In this document: piece after piece, positions 23,292 through 34,866 of the stretch
How the letters are laid out: each line of letters starts with the position of its first letter
Numbering within the stretch: the first letter of the stretch is position 1
DNA from: Papaver somniferum
Lineage: Eukaryota > Streptophyta > Magnoliopsida > Ranunculales > Papaveraceae
Direction of reading: 5' to 3'
DNA: 64,000 bases
NCBI RefSeq assembly: GCF_003573695.1
Contig: NC_039363.1
Coordinates: forward strand, 149,762,826-149,826,825
Notes under the pieces: model-generated
The model's database searches: none
Told to the model about the DNA's origin: nothing
Seen by the model: only the letters and a program-made list of their open reading frames with translations
Position numbers and translations under genes: made by a program

Positions 23292-23683
23292 AAACGTAAG
23301 GGTTTGTGAGAGGAAATCACAATTTGCTCAACAAGTAGTCTTGAGATAAAAAGAGGTTTCAGAGAAGGAAAAAGAAATGTAGGGTTTTGAACCTTTTTTA
23401 ACAGGTTCGTACATGACCAACTCTCAACCCTATGAAGAGTAGAGTTGTCGATAGTACCCTTTTTTTGTTTGATAGACAAAAAGAAGGAAAATCTAAGAAA
23501 AGAATAAGAAAAAACAAACTTTTCTTAAAGCCTGAGTGGTACAAAATCATTGTCTCTTTTGATCAGGCACATGATACAAGATTTCAAACAACACAATCAA
23601 GTTGTGTTGTGGTGAACAAAAATTTGTCCACCATCTTCCTCTTGAGAGGAATCCATAGACTTAAGTCTATCAAAACGGCTCGA

Positions 23684-25153
23684 TCATACTTTCTTCTCTA
23701 ATGGTCTTGTTTTGTCTTTGGAAACTAACTTCTTAGACGAAAATAAGATCCTATATACCTCAGCGGTCTTTTGAGCAAGTTTAAGCTTCCTTGCTAAATG
23801 ATTTGCTCTTCGTTGAAGTTTGTTGTCGTGCCTTCGTTGGTGTTTGTACTTGTAACACCTTGATAGTTCATGAACTTTTAACGAATAATAATAACACGTC
23901 AAGTTAGGATAAAAATCAGGCTTTTGAGATGTGCAAGCATCTAGGCACATGATGGAACCTGAAACATTACAAATAGAGTTTCCAAAGGATGAGTGAACTT
24001 TATCTTCCAGACTAGTTGGATTATCTTTTGAAAGAATATCAAGATTGATATATGTATTGCTACAATTGTCAAAATAAATATTTTCACCGAGAAGTGCAAC
24101 ACTTGATTTCTCGTCTTCATTAGACTCATAGCTGTCAGACATTTCATCAAGAGTTGCAGCAAGACTTTTGTTCCCAGTGTATTTCTTACGATTTGGACAC
24201 TCGTTTGCAAAATGACCAAATCCTTTACACTTAAAACACTGAGGTATATCCTCGTCATCAGTTTCATCAATATCCCTGTTTTTAGGAGGAACACGATTAT
24301 GAGGTTTGACTGATGCCTTAGCCTTATCTCTGTAAAACCGTTTACTTCTCTTCGATAGAAGGTACCTAAACTGTCTTGTGATCATAGAGACTGATTTGTC
24401 AAGATCTTCATATGATGAATCTGTCTCAGAGTGATCATCTTTAGATATATACACTTTTTTACTTTTATCAAGTAATTTAGTGTCCTTTAGTGCTTTGAAC
24501 GCAACATCCTTAGATTTGGATGAATGTTCATGATCAAAGATCTTAAGCTTCCCAACCAGCGTATTTCTGGAGAGATTATCTAGGTTATTTCCCTCAACGA
24601 TGGAATGCTTCTTAGAATCGTATCTAGATGGCAGCGATCTGAAAATTTTCATCACAATGTCCTTTTCAGGAATAGTCTTACCCAATGCAAAAGATGCATT
24701 AACAATTTCAGACACCTTGTGATTAAACTCATCAAATATTTCTTCATCTGCCATACGAAGGTTTTCCCAATCGGAATTAAGGTTTGGAAGCCTAGCTTCC
24801 TTCTTACTGATATTACCTTCAAAAACGGTTTCTAAGATTTCCCAATCTTCTTGCCACTTAGTGCAATTAGACACATGGTGCTTAAGATTTGGGGTAATGG
24901 CATGTATGATAACATTCAAACCGTCGGAGTTTTTCTTTGCAACAAGTATCTCAGCAGGGGTGTATTCACCAATGTTTTTGGGAACGTTTACATCACCAAC
25001 TGCCACAACGGGAGGATCATAGCCATTAACAACATATACCCATGATTGAAAATCATGCGCTTGGAGAAAATCTCGCATAGAAATGTTCCACCATAAGTAA
25101 TTAGAGCCATCGAAGACTCGTGGTACGTTAAAAGAGATAGCACCTCTGTCCAT
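23684..25153 (-). CDS. Element D: intact Gag, Copia/SIRE type (489 aa)
   Basis: This Gag begins MDRGAISFNVPRVFDGSNY and has a UBN2-type capsid region (about residues 60-215; NSDGLNVIIHAITPNLKHHV, FRSLPSRYDSKKHSIVEG). The zinc knuckle CFKCKGFGHFANEC is at residues 306-319 (codons from 24238 down). A second, degenerate knuckle lies near residues 420-438, where CYYYSLKVHELSRC has lost a Cys. The tail is basic and probably coiled coil. The ATG is about 65 bp inside the PBS, and the same leader is shared with E. The frame has no stop or shift, unlike A. It would package RNA, but no pol gene follows. Internal frames on both strands here are shadows. Confidence 0.88.
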   Translation of the reverse strand: MDRGAISFNVPRVFDGSNYLWWNISMRDFLQAHDFQSWVYVVNGYDPPVVAVGDVNVPKNIGEYTPAEILVAKKNSDGLNVIIHAITPNLKHHVSNCTKWQEDWEILETVFEGNISKKEARLPNLNSDWENLRMADEEIFDEFNHKVSEIVNASFALGKTIPEKDIVMKIFRSLPSRYDSKKHSIVEGNNLDNLSRNTLVGKLKIFDHEHSSKSKDVAFKALKDTKLLDKSKKVYISKDDHSETDSSYEDLDKSVSMITRQFRYLLSKRSKRFYRDKAKASVKPHNRVPPKNRDIDETDDEDIPQCFKCKGFGHFANECPNRKKYTGNKSLAATLDEMSDSYESNEDEKSSVALLGENIYFDNCSNTYINLDILSKDNPTSLEDKVHSSFGNSICNVSGSIMCLDACTSQKPDFYPNLTCYYYSLKVHELSRCYKYKHQRRHDNKLQRRANHLARKLKLAQKTAEVYRILFSSKKLVSKDKTRPLEKKV

Positions 25154-25205
25154 AGAGTCAGATCACTACAAACACAGACTTGTAAGGTCTTAAACGTGTT
25201 TGCCT

Positions 25206-25217
25206 GATCTGATACCA
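25206..25217 (-). promoter_or_regulatory. Element D: primer-binding site
   Basis: TGGTATCAGATC on the minus strand, two bases from the LTR; same variant of the iMet site as in A. Confidence 0.85.
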
Positions 25218-25219
25218 AT

Positions 25220-25549
25220 TGAAAAAGCGGGGGTCTAACACCACCACCCAATATTTCTCTTAGCAATCTGTACTAACTAAATCCAATATACTTTACTAGA
25301 GAATCAACTAGATAGTCAGACTCAATCTAGATTAAAGTATATCGAGGAGTTAATATCTCTCCCTTGATTTGATTTACTCGAGCTAATAGAATCAGGGAGT
25401 CTTTAATCAAATACAAGGAATAACTTTGATGGTACCAAAGACCAATATCCAAGGATAAATCAATGTAAATCAATAAACAAAGGTTGGATATTCTAATTGA
25501 TGATCTATAACGCACAACCTGTGTTATTTCAATTATAAAGATAAACAAT
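25220..25549 (-). repeat. Element D: right LTR, first segment
   Basis: Starts TGAAAAAGCGGGGG and matches 19056-19385 until interrupted by C. The last five bases, acaat (25545-25549), recur at 56575-56579. Confidence 0.88.
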
Positions 25550-28500
25550 TGTAGATGGGGAAGAACGATTTGCTGGTTTTTACGGAATTGAGGAGTTGAC
25601 CATGCGGAGACTCCTTGAACCGAGAAAATGCTCAACCTCACACAAATGAACTTCAAGAAGGGAGTGCTTTAAGTTCGAGAGATCAATCTGTAGGACTCCG
25701 GCCTAAACCAAGACAATGGTTGTTCCAGAGTCAGTTTGGTCATAAGAGAGGATGGCCTGATCTGTAGGAGAGAAGCTGAGAAATGCGTGAGATCAATGGT
25801 GATAGAGATTGTATGTGTGTTGTGTATTCTACGTAAGAAAGTTCTGAATGATTGAATTTTACTCAATTGAGAGTGATTGCTCAGACGATGAGTTCGTGTA
25901 GACGAAAGACTGTCTGTGTAAACTTGTTGAGAAATTATTGTCTGTTTCAATCAGGATTCAGAGGCCTTTTATATTGCTGTATTGAAAACACCATGATCCC
26001 ATGAAGTGTGACAGTTGCTGAAGTCAAAGAGTGGGGAAGTGGAAAATCGTGTTGAAACCAGTTACTCATCGTGCAAAGACTTGGTTAACTTTCCACCCAC
26101 TACTTTGCTAACTCCTCCAACTAATTGCACGACTTGCTCACATTCTCATAGTGTGTATGAACACAGGTGTCATATACCTCCAGCAAAACCCTAGTTAATA
26201 TCCCCCCATGTGACACGATTGATGTCTCGTGATGGTAGAGTCTGCAAGGCAGACGTGTATTTAGTTAGTTAATTGCTGACTTTATGGGATGATGAGTCCT
26301 TGTATTGCTGAGTTGAACATAATTTGCAAATGTTCTGAGACTCATGAGATGTCTGCTGAGACAAAGGTATAATCATGTCAATTGTTGAGATGAGCAAATA
26401 CTGCTTGCGTAAAAAAATGTTGCTCACTTGATGAATTATTGAATATTGACAGTTGAACCAATATTCATGATTTGAACAAATATTCCTCGTATGAGAAAAT
26501 GTTGCTTGTATGAGCCAATGCTGCTCCCATGAGTTATTGAGTATTGACAGTTGAGCCAGTATTTATGATTTGAAAAACTGTTGCTCGTATGAGCAAATGT
26601 TGCTCGTTTGATGAATTGTTGACGTCGTAGAATATTGACAGTTGAACCAATATTCTTTAATTGAGCAAATATTGCTCCTTTGAGGAAACGTCAATTTAAG
26701 ATGCTGACATCTGAGCCGAGCATAATTATTAAAGTGTTGATCACGGGATCAGTGTAAAATTATTAGTGTTTGAATCTTCTCAGAATAATGTCTTTGAAGA
26801 GCCCTGGATTCGAAACCCTAATTTTAATCAATTGTTGAATTGATGATAAATTACTGATTTATTGAAAAATCATTCATGAAACAAAGGAAGGACCGTCTAC
26901 ATGGGATGATGAACCGACCATATAGAACCCAGATGCTCAAGTGAGCAAAATACCAAAATCTCTTTAAGATCAGTTGGTGAAAGGATGATCAAATGCTGGT
27001 TTAATCATTTTTCAAATAATGCTCGTGTGAGCGTCAGGTAATAGAATATGATTATGGAGAGATGAGGGACCGACCAAGGTATCATGAGACCGGACCTTGG
27101 TGGTCATGGGACCAGATGATGGTCATTTGAACAAACTCCCAGCTATTTTAGAAGAGTTTGGACCCAGTATGAGCAATTGAGCAAATTAGGTCAAAATTAT
27201 TAAAACATGTGGGACCGGATATTTGCAAGCCTCAGGGTCGGCCTTGGTCGGTCAAGGAGACATTCCCGCGTCACCATAATGTCCGTGTCTTAGTCCTGAG
27301 AGTTTCAATATTTTTCGGTGTGCGTTTGAGCAACATTTTGAGAAAATATGAAGAAATCAGGGATTTTGCTGAAACCGGGAAAACTTCATGAGATGAAGGA
27401 AAATAATAAAATAATGAAGGAATCATGAAGTATGGGACAGGATATGGCCGAGGCATGGCCGGCCGTACAAGGAGCCCAGTCCCAAGACACTTTTCCTAAT
27501 TTATAATATTTTCATGATTTTAGGGAAATATCATAAAATCAAGAAGTTTGTTGAAACCAAGTAATTTGTTGAAATCAAGGAGTTTCCATGAGATGAGGGA
27601 AACATAAAAAATAATAATAATAAAATAAGAGGCATGTTGGACCGGCTAAGGCATGACCGGCCGGCTATGGCCCGGTCCCACGGGTTTCCCTAGTTTTATA
27701 TTATTTTTCATGACTTTCATGAATTCAAGGAGTTTGTTGAAACTAGGGAGTTTACTTGAAGTAAAGGAGTTCCCATGAGATGAGGAAACAAATATTATTA
27801 AAATAATAAGGCATGGGCGTGTGGGACCGGCCATGGCTAGGGCATGGCATGCCGGCCAATGAGCCCGTGTCCCGTGCGCCTTTTCTCCCTAACTTATAGT
27901 ATTTCATGAATTGAGGAAAATATCATGAAATCAGGGAATTTTCATGAGATGATGGAAATAATAAAATAATAAGGAATCACGAGGTGTGGGACCGGGAACG
28001 GCTAGGGCATGGACGACCGACTAGTGGACCTGGTCCCGCAACACCTTTCCTAAATTTTATTATTTCTTTGATATGAGGAAACACCATGAGATTGGGGAGT
28101 TTCCTTGAGACGAAGGAGATTTTCTCAACTGAAGGGATTTTCATGAGATCAGGGAAAATAATAAAAATATGATAAAATATAGAAATTGGACATGGGACTG
28201 GCCACGGCACGACCGGTGGGCCCAGTCCCCAGCGCCTTGATTAATATTTTATTATTTATTATTTTCTTCATATTTTGCATAGGTTCATCGTTCCTTCATG
28301 TTTTGGAATGCTCGTTTGCGCATTCAGGTGCTCGTTCGTGCATTATTGCTAAGTACACTAGCACCATTTTGGTCGGGGCTTACTCGATAGCTGCTCAGAT
28401 GCTCGTACGTTGAATATTTATCACTAACCCGTGGAATTCTGCTGGGAAGAACCACAAATTGAAGTGACGAAATATTACGAAGAATCGTAGAATATTGCTG

Positions 28501-28949
28501 AATATTCAGTTAACGATTAGAGATAATTAATTGATGGCTCTATAGCAGGCATGTTGTCTAGGAGCATTAATTATCTAAATTGAGAAATATGAGCTTGTTG
28601 AAACGTCATATTTCCTTTATATAGTCAGGGAAAACCTTGTTGTGTCCTGAAGACGTTATTGCTCTATACTAGCAGGCATGTTGTCTAGGAGCCGTCCAAT
28701 CTTTCGATTCTATATAGAAATAATTACTGAAATTTCTCAGTATTCATGAGATGTGTCGTTGCCTCAGCTGAGAGACTACACATCTTCATATACCCTGAGA
28801 GACAACATTCTCAGTCAGAGATTTTATGGCATGAGCTTTCATGCTTCGATGAGAGACATGAGCCTCAATACTCATCTGATTGAAGGATCAGAAGCATGTA
28901 TAATTATGGATTTACGATTTTAACCCTTGTCGAAAATCCACCATCTACA
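25550..28949 (-). repeat. Element C: left LTR (3' LTR of the element, 3,400 bp)
   Basis: Matches 53164-56574 in the same orientation. TATAAAAG lies on the minus strand at about 25967-25974. It holds inverted copies of the repeat types of the B LTR: TATTGACAGTTGAACCAATATTC units (26450-26670), GGGACCGG..GCCGGCC units (27420-28240) and two TAGCAGGCATGTTGTCTAGGAG blocks (28540-28695). No gene is seen. Confidence 0.88.
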
Positions 28950-28966
28950 TTAAGTCCCCTGCTTAG
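28950..28966 (-). promoter_or_regulatory. Element C: polypurine tract
   Basis: CTAAGCAGGGGACTTAA (minus strand) directly before the LTR; identical to the tract in B. Confidence 0.75.
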
Positions 28967-29270
28967 TGAGGGACAGTCATGTTCCTCAGTCAGCATTGAA
29001 TGGTGATTTTCCAGTTATGAACGAAATAAGTAATTGAACTTAGACGTAGGATAAGACGTTGCCGAATTTTTGACTGATGAGCAAACCATGGCTCGAATGA
29101 AAACCCGTGGCATAATAGAGCATCATCCAATGAGCATAAATTGGTGTAGAACCGCTGATTTGGTGATGGGACCTTAATCGAATTAGGATTCACGGGCCCG
29201 ACCCGAAAAGAAAATCCTTGTGAAATTAGGTTTTGGAAATAAAAATTGACAAAAAAGGGAATTAATCCCT
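28967..29270 (+). other. Element C: region upstream of the antisense gene
   Basis: No gene. It corresponds to 58944-59245 of B and probably holds the antisense promoter. The B TATA box is not preserved at the matching place (GACAAAAAAGGG instead). Confidence 0.4.
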
Positions 29271-30747
29271 TTTTTTATTCCACGACCACCACCTTCATCT
29301 CTTCATCACCTTCACGCCATCAAGGAGGATCAAGGAGATTTCCGCCGGAGTAGTCGATCGCCGGCGTCGTCCGACCACCATCCGGCCAACGCCGACCGGT
29401 GAGTGTTTTTTTTCCTTCCAGAAGTTCAATACTTTATTCATGATTTGTTCATGCCTTTATCATGTTAAAATTTTTACATGTGTATATGAGCGTGAGTTTT
29501 TGTAGAAAAACCCTTATTTTTAGAAAACGTATGTTCGTTCGATTGTCAGTTTAAGAAACTAGTAATAATCCCTGAATTGAGAGATTTTTCTTTTGAAATA
29601 GACCTGTGTCCAATGATAAAATTTTGCTTACGAGCTTTCATAGAAACTGAAACTTTATCTTGAAAGGTGTGAACTTTCCACAAAATCGAAATAAATCCTC
29701 GTTTCGAAGACGGATGATAGTATGAAGGAAAAGATTTTTCATAAAACCATGGCATGTTCATGGATTTTTTTTTGATGAAACCGTGGAATATCCACAAATT
29801 ATATTTACGTGAGTCTTGCTCACGTCAACAATATATATTTTTTATTTACGTGAGTGAGTCACGTTTTTTATATTTATATAAAATATATTTATGTATATAT
29901 TTTCGAAAACCGAAGTTGACTTTGAGGAATATTAATCAGCAAACAATTATTTATGATAATATTTGTTTAGTTTTTATAATCCAGCGATTAATGCTCATAT
30001 GATGTAAGTGTTCATGATTTTATGAAAAACCTGAGCTTTGCTCGTTTTTGCAGATTCGAAGAAACGAGCAAGTTGTGAAGTGCTAACTCTTGCATTGCCG
30101 GCACTATTGTTAGTGGAATCATAAAAAGGTAAGAGTTAAGGATTACCACTTTGGAATGAATTTATTATCAACATATCCGTGATTCTGTACTCCTGGCTCC
30201 AGAAAATGGTTTCTTCCAGCAGTGATTCTTCCAGCTCTTCTGAGGAGGACTCGAGGATCCCTGCGGCTAAAGCATGTGCCATCAATGATCATGATAAAAA
30301 AATGGTAAATAACATGTCTCTTGATAGACTGAAAGATGCTCGTGACGAACTCTTGAAGAGGAAAGAAATGGAGGAGATACTTGCTGAGTATCGAGAGAAA
30401 AGACGTAGAATCCAGCGGAAAACACAAGAACCCGAGGAGAGGCTCCGATCCTGTCCTTATGGTGTATCCTCAGATTCAAATGCCGAAGAGGAAGAATAAG
30501 AACTTGTATGGGATCTGACGAACACAAGCGTAAGCCATATCCACCTCATTAGGAGATTGAGCGACTGGTCAAGGCTGATCTTTAGGATGAGCGTGATGAG
30601 GAAAACCTTTTGGATGCAATGGATGGCAACATCGAGGAAGACTTCCCTGATGATTCATACAGTGATTCCGAGAGAGAGTCCGAAAAGGATTCTTCAGAGG
30701 ACGAAAAGGATGATGATGATGACGAATCAGATGACTCTGACGACTAG
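29271..30747 (+). pseudogene. Element C: antisense gene 1, acidic coiled-coil-type protein
   Basis: The leader exon (about 29271-29398) ends before a GTGAGTG donor, as in B. A short exon ends at 30128 before GTAAGAGTT, and the coding exon starts after an AG at 30202. The ATG at 30206 opens a 97-codon frame: a Ser/Glu-rich start (SSSSDSSSSSEED), a helical, charged middle (LKDARDELLKRKEMEEILAE) and an acidic end. A frame from 30508 to 30747 continues in the same style (SERESEKDSSEDEKDDDDDE), with stops at about 30550 and 30583. It replaces the PMD exon of B. Function unknown; the composition resembles acidic chromatin-associated tails, but that is only an impression. Confidence 0.55.
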
Positions 30748-31291
30748 TCTTGCTCATAGCCGCATTTAAAAATTTGAATGTTTTTGTTAGTCTTCATAGT
30801 AGACATCTTCTTTGATTATTTGAACATCTTCACTTCGGTATTAAGATTTTACTTTTGAATGAGAAATCATTTTATTAATGTCGGTCCTTCTTGATTGAAC
30901 CAAATAGAATGAGCCAATGCTCTTGCGCCAAACCCATTATGATCTCCATTTATTTGTTTTAACGGCTTCCACCTGTGAAAACATCCAGACACATCACATA
31001 TGCCGAGAAAACATATAACACACGCAAGGCCGTGTGGCATTCTGGTCATGTCCAGCTTTGGTCAGTCCCCAGCACATTATTTTCCTCCGCATCTCCAGTA
31101 TTGATTTTGTTTGAAACTTAGGGTTTCAGTAAAACTCGTAACTGAATTGATTATTCACAGAAGATAAGCACCCACAGCATCTCATATATATCTCCAAGAC
31201 TTAGGGTTTATCATTTATGCAAACACTTCTTCCATTCGTGAGTTAGTTTCATCGCGCAGAGAAAATTTTGATTATCATACCTTTCGTCGCT
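30748..31291 (+). other. Element C: spacer between antisense genes 1 and 2
   Basis: No gene. AT-rich with a TCTCATATATATCTCC stretch (31180-31195) that could serve as a TATA region for the downstream gene, followed by GCAGAGAAAATTTTG before the ATG. Confidence 0.4.
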
Positions 31292-32289
31292 ATGTTCAGC
31301 AGTAGTATGTCTTCTCGAAACGAACCTCAGTCGAAGCATGAAGTGGAAGCGTCCGTCTCAGTAATTTGTATATTTTCTTCATCTCCATTTGATCAGAGTT
31401 ATAGATCATAGGAAAATAATTTGTTGCGGGATAATCAGAAGAATCCATCTTCTTCTCATAATTCGAGACCCAAGCAGACTGTTAGAGCCCCTTCCCGGTA
31501 TAGTTCAGCTCATACTGAAGCCGACACATCTGCGAGTAATTTTATGATTTCTTGATTGAATCTTCACTCGACGGTTTATCCAATCTTCATCTGAAATTGA
31601 AAACTTCTTTATCGCAGGTTGATGTGCACGTTGTTGTCGATGCTAGAAAGAGGAGGAATGGGAAGTCCGTGGTCGTGGTTGACGATAGTGGCAACCATGT
31701 TGATGAAGACTCCACTGATTCCGTAGAGGCTGGGGTTAGAGCTCACGTTCACGAGTATCCAACAACTGGACTCCCCTTTGAAGCTCCCATGACTAATACT
31801 TCTCCAAATAATAAGGTGGTCGGTGGATTCATCATTCCCAAATGTCACGTACCTATGTATACCAAAATTTGGAGACGGTATGGGGACATTGCTACGACAG
31901 AAATATGGAGAGGCTTTCTACCAACCCTTCTGACTACGGTTGCCGGATTATTACCGATTATCGAAGACATGAACGAGATGAATCTACGAGATGTTAATAA
32001 TCATGAAATGCACAGGTGGTATGAAATGATTTCAAACTGTGAAGTCTTGCGATTCAACATAGGCCGGCTTCGTGGTCGGCTCGAGATGATCAAAATTCAC
32101 AGGGCGGCAGCTGCTGCTGATGCGATTTGTACCACAACTAGTTTCTTGGAAGAAGAGAAGGCACTTGCCTTAGAGTCCGCAAGAGTTGAGAAGGTTGTCC
32201 AGGACTTGGAAGTGAAGACCAGAAACTTTCAGAAGAAGCTCGACATGGCTGTTTTTAAGAATTACTCTCTGCTGGATGGTTTACTCTGA
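31292..32289 (+). CDS. Element C: antisense gene 2, conserved Tat antisense ORF
   Basis: Probable three-exon gene: ATG at 31292 (MFSSSMSSRNEPQSKHE), donor GTAATTTG after 31359, a middle exon to about 31531 ending before GTAATTTTA, and a last exon after the AG at 31617. The last exon is open to a TGA at 32287. Its protein contains IPKCHVPMYTKIWRRYGDIA, which matches VPTGYANMYEKLWKMYGHI in the last exon of B's antisense gene, then a long helical region and a LLDGLL end (FDGFL in B). The domain has no known activity that I recognise. The exon-2 acceptor is uncertain. Confidence 0.6.
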
Positions 32290-32474
32290 GTGAGCATTTA
32301 TGATTGTTGTTCTCGAATAGGTTTCTTATGTAGAATGATTGATCGTGGAAATAAATTTTTGTTCATTCATGAAATGTTTTAATGAACAAAGGAGTATTTT
32401 GCATACTCTTTGGAGGAATGTAAATTACATTTTAAGAAATGCTTGTAATAATGAAAAGGTAATGATTTACCATT
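32290..32474. other. Element C: short spacer, with left TSD of E
   Basis: Non-coding 185 bp between the antisense gene and E; ends in the TSD ccatt (32470-32474), repeated at 41036-41040. On the minus strand it continues the integrase frame interrupted by E. Confidence 0.7.
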
Positions 32475-34851
32475 TGAAAAAGCGGGGGTCTAACAACCAC
32501 ACCCAATATTTCGCTTAGCAATCTGTATGGACAAACTCCAATATACTTTTTATGAGAATCAACTAGACAGTCAGACTCGATCAATAAAAAGACATATCAA
32601 AGAGTTTATATCTCAATCTCGCGATTTAATCTTACTGAAGCAAACTACGAGTCTCGATTAAAGAGAGATAGACTTGGATGGTACCAAAGACCAATATCCA
32701 AGGATCAATCAATATCAATCAACAACCGTTAGGTCGGACTATCCAATTGATTGATCTAAAGAACAACCTGTATTATTTCTATTATATAACAAATATAATT
32801 CGGAAAAGAAATAACACAGACACCAGAAGTTTTGTTAACAAGGAAACCACAAATGCAGAAAACCCCCGGGACCTAGTCCAGATTGAAAAGAAATAACACA
32901 GACACCAAGATAACTTCGGACTGGACTGTAGTTGAACCCCAATCATTCTCCCTCTAATCCAAGGTACAGTTGCACCCCTACGCCTCTGATCCCAACAGGA
33001 TACTATGCACTTGATTCCCTTAGCTGATATCACCCACAACTAAGAGTTTCTACGACCCAAAATCGCAGGCTTTAACAATAAACAAATTTGTCTCACACAG
33101 AAAAGTCTATCAAAGGAGAAATCTGTCTCCCACAGAAAAACCCAAAAGTTTTTGTTTCGTCTTTTGATATATAATCAAGGTGAACAGAAACCAATTGATA
33201 ATCCGGTCTTATATTCTCGAAGAACAGCCTAGATTAATCAATCACCTCAAAACAATCTTAATCGTATGGTAGCGAAACAAGACGTCGTGGAATCACAAAC
33301 AATGAGACGAAGATGTTTGTGATTACTTTTATATCTTTCCTATCGGAGAACTATCAAGATCTCAAGCCAATCAATATGATTGTACTCGTACGATATAAGA
33401 TGCAAGATCAGATCACACAACTACGATAAAAGTTGTATCGGTTTGGCTTCACAATCCCAATGAAGTGTTTAAGTCGTTAACCTGGTTTTCGAAGAAGAAA
33501 ACCAAAGGTTAAAGGAGAATCTACTCTAGATTACAAACTAGTAACACATGGATGTGTGGGGATTAGTTTGTAGAGTTGCTAGATGTCCCCTTATATAGTC
33601 TTTCAAATCAGGGTTTCGCCTTGCTCACAAAGCAAACGCTATCCACCGTTAGATGAAAACCTGATTTAGATTCAAGCTAATATATCTCAACCGTTAGATA
33701 AAAATATTATCTTGTCATACACAAATGAACTGCACGTTTCTAGATTTGTAAACCGTACCCAAACGTGTGCATTGTTGGTTCAATAATATTCAACCAAAAG
33801 GTTAGCCATTTGAGCATTTTATACCAACCATTTTCTTCTTCACTATAACTAGTTCAAATGACCCACATGAACTAGTTAGAGAGTTGTTCAATTACAAGGA
33901 AATCTAATGTACTACACAAGAAACAATTGAAGAAAAGATGATTCGATTCACATGAATCGGTTTATGAACTTTATAGACACGGTTTGCAAAAGCATTACTT
34001 AGTCTTTATGAGTTAAGTTCAGAAATCATCTTTAGATATATAACCTATACAAGTTCACAGACTAGGTTCGCGGACTTGAAGTACAGGAAAGAGTTTTCAA
34101 ACTCCAGCAGAAATTCTCGGGTTCGAGAGATTCGCTGGTTCGCAGACTGGGTTCGCGGACTTGGCTCATAAAACATACTTTGATAACTCAGCATAAATTC
34201 TCGGGTTTGATAACTTCGGCAGTTCGCGGACTGAGTTCACGGACTTGGCTACTAGCCGATTTCCAGCATGGGACTTATGCACATATGTGTTTCCACAACA
34301 TACTTATGTCCACTATGGTTATGTAATCTAAACTCTCATTCCAATCATTTAAACATTCTTAGAGGATGTTATATAGTTGTTACACTATTTCTCGTCAAAG
34401 CAATTTTCAAGATGATCGAAACATACATGACTTGCGTCACTAGGTAAAGAAAAACATGGTCGAAGCGAAACGCTTACCAACATATATTTCGAGATACAGA
34501 TAGGCGAGGTATACTCGGTTCGAAATACGAAATGTGTATAATCTAAGTCTATATATATATCATACGACTTTTGTCTCAAGAAGTAGGAGATAGAATAGAT
34601 AGACTTTTGAGTGACAGAAAGTTCAAGTCTTCGCATACGTTTTTGTCTAGAAGTTCCACCGGTTCCTTGAGTAGTTCTTCCACTTGTATGATGAATCTCC
34701 ATGAAATCCTTGAGCTCAACTACACTTACTATCTTAGTCTGAGACTTAGCTATAATATACTAGAAATCAAGACTATAGTTTTGATCACTAACATTGACAA
34801 ACATGCTTGAGATAGCAATGCATGCGAGTTTGACCGAGCAGTGCTCAAACA
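32475..34851 (-). repeat. Element E: left LTR (2,377 bp)
   Basis: From TGAAAAAGCGGGGG to GTGCTCAAACA. TATATAAG on the minus strand at about 33591-33598. It matches 38679-41035 throughout. No gene. Confidence 0.88.
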
Positions 34852-34866
34852 ATCTCCCCCTTTGTC
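34852..34866 (-). promoter_or_regulatory. Element E: polypurine tract
   Basis: GACAAAGGGGGAGAT (minus strand) next to the LTR start. Confidence 0.8.

Noticed and set aside
25327..25950. Minus-strand frames of about 93-109 codons in the C LTR and the D LTR
   Set aside because: They cross the C/D junction or lie in LTR sequence repeated elsewhere (53283-53564), with no recognisable motif.
30569..30757. Minus-strand frame rich in His/Ser/Pro opposite the acidic ORF of C
   Set aside because: It is the complement of an Asp/Glu codon-rich stretch, and no splice or promoter context supports it on that strand.
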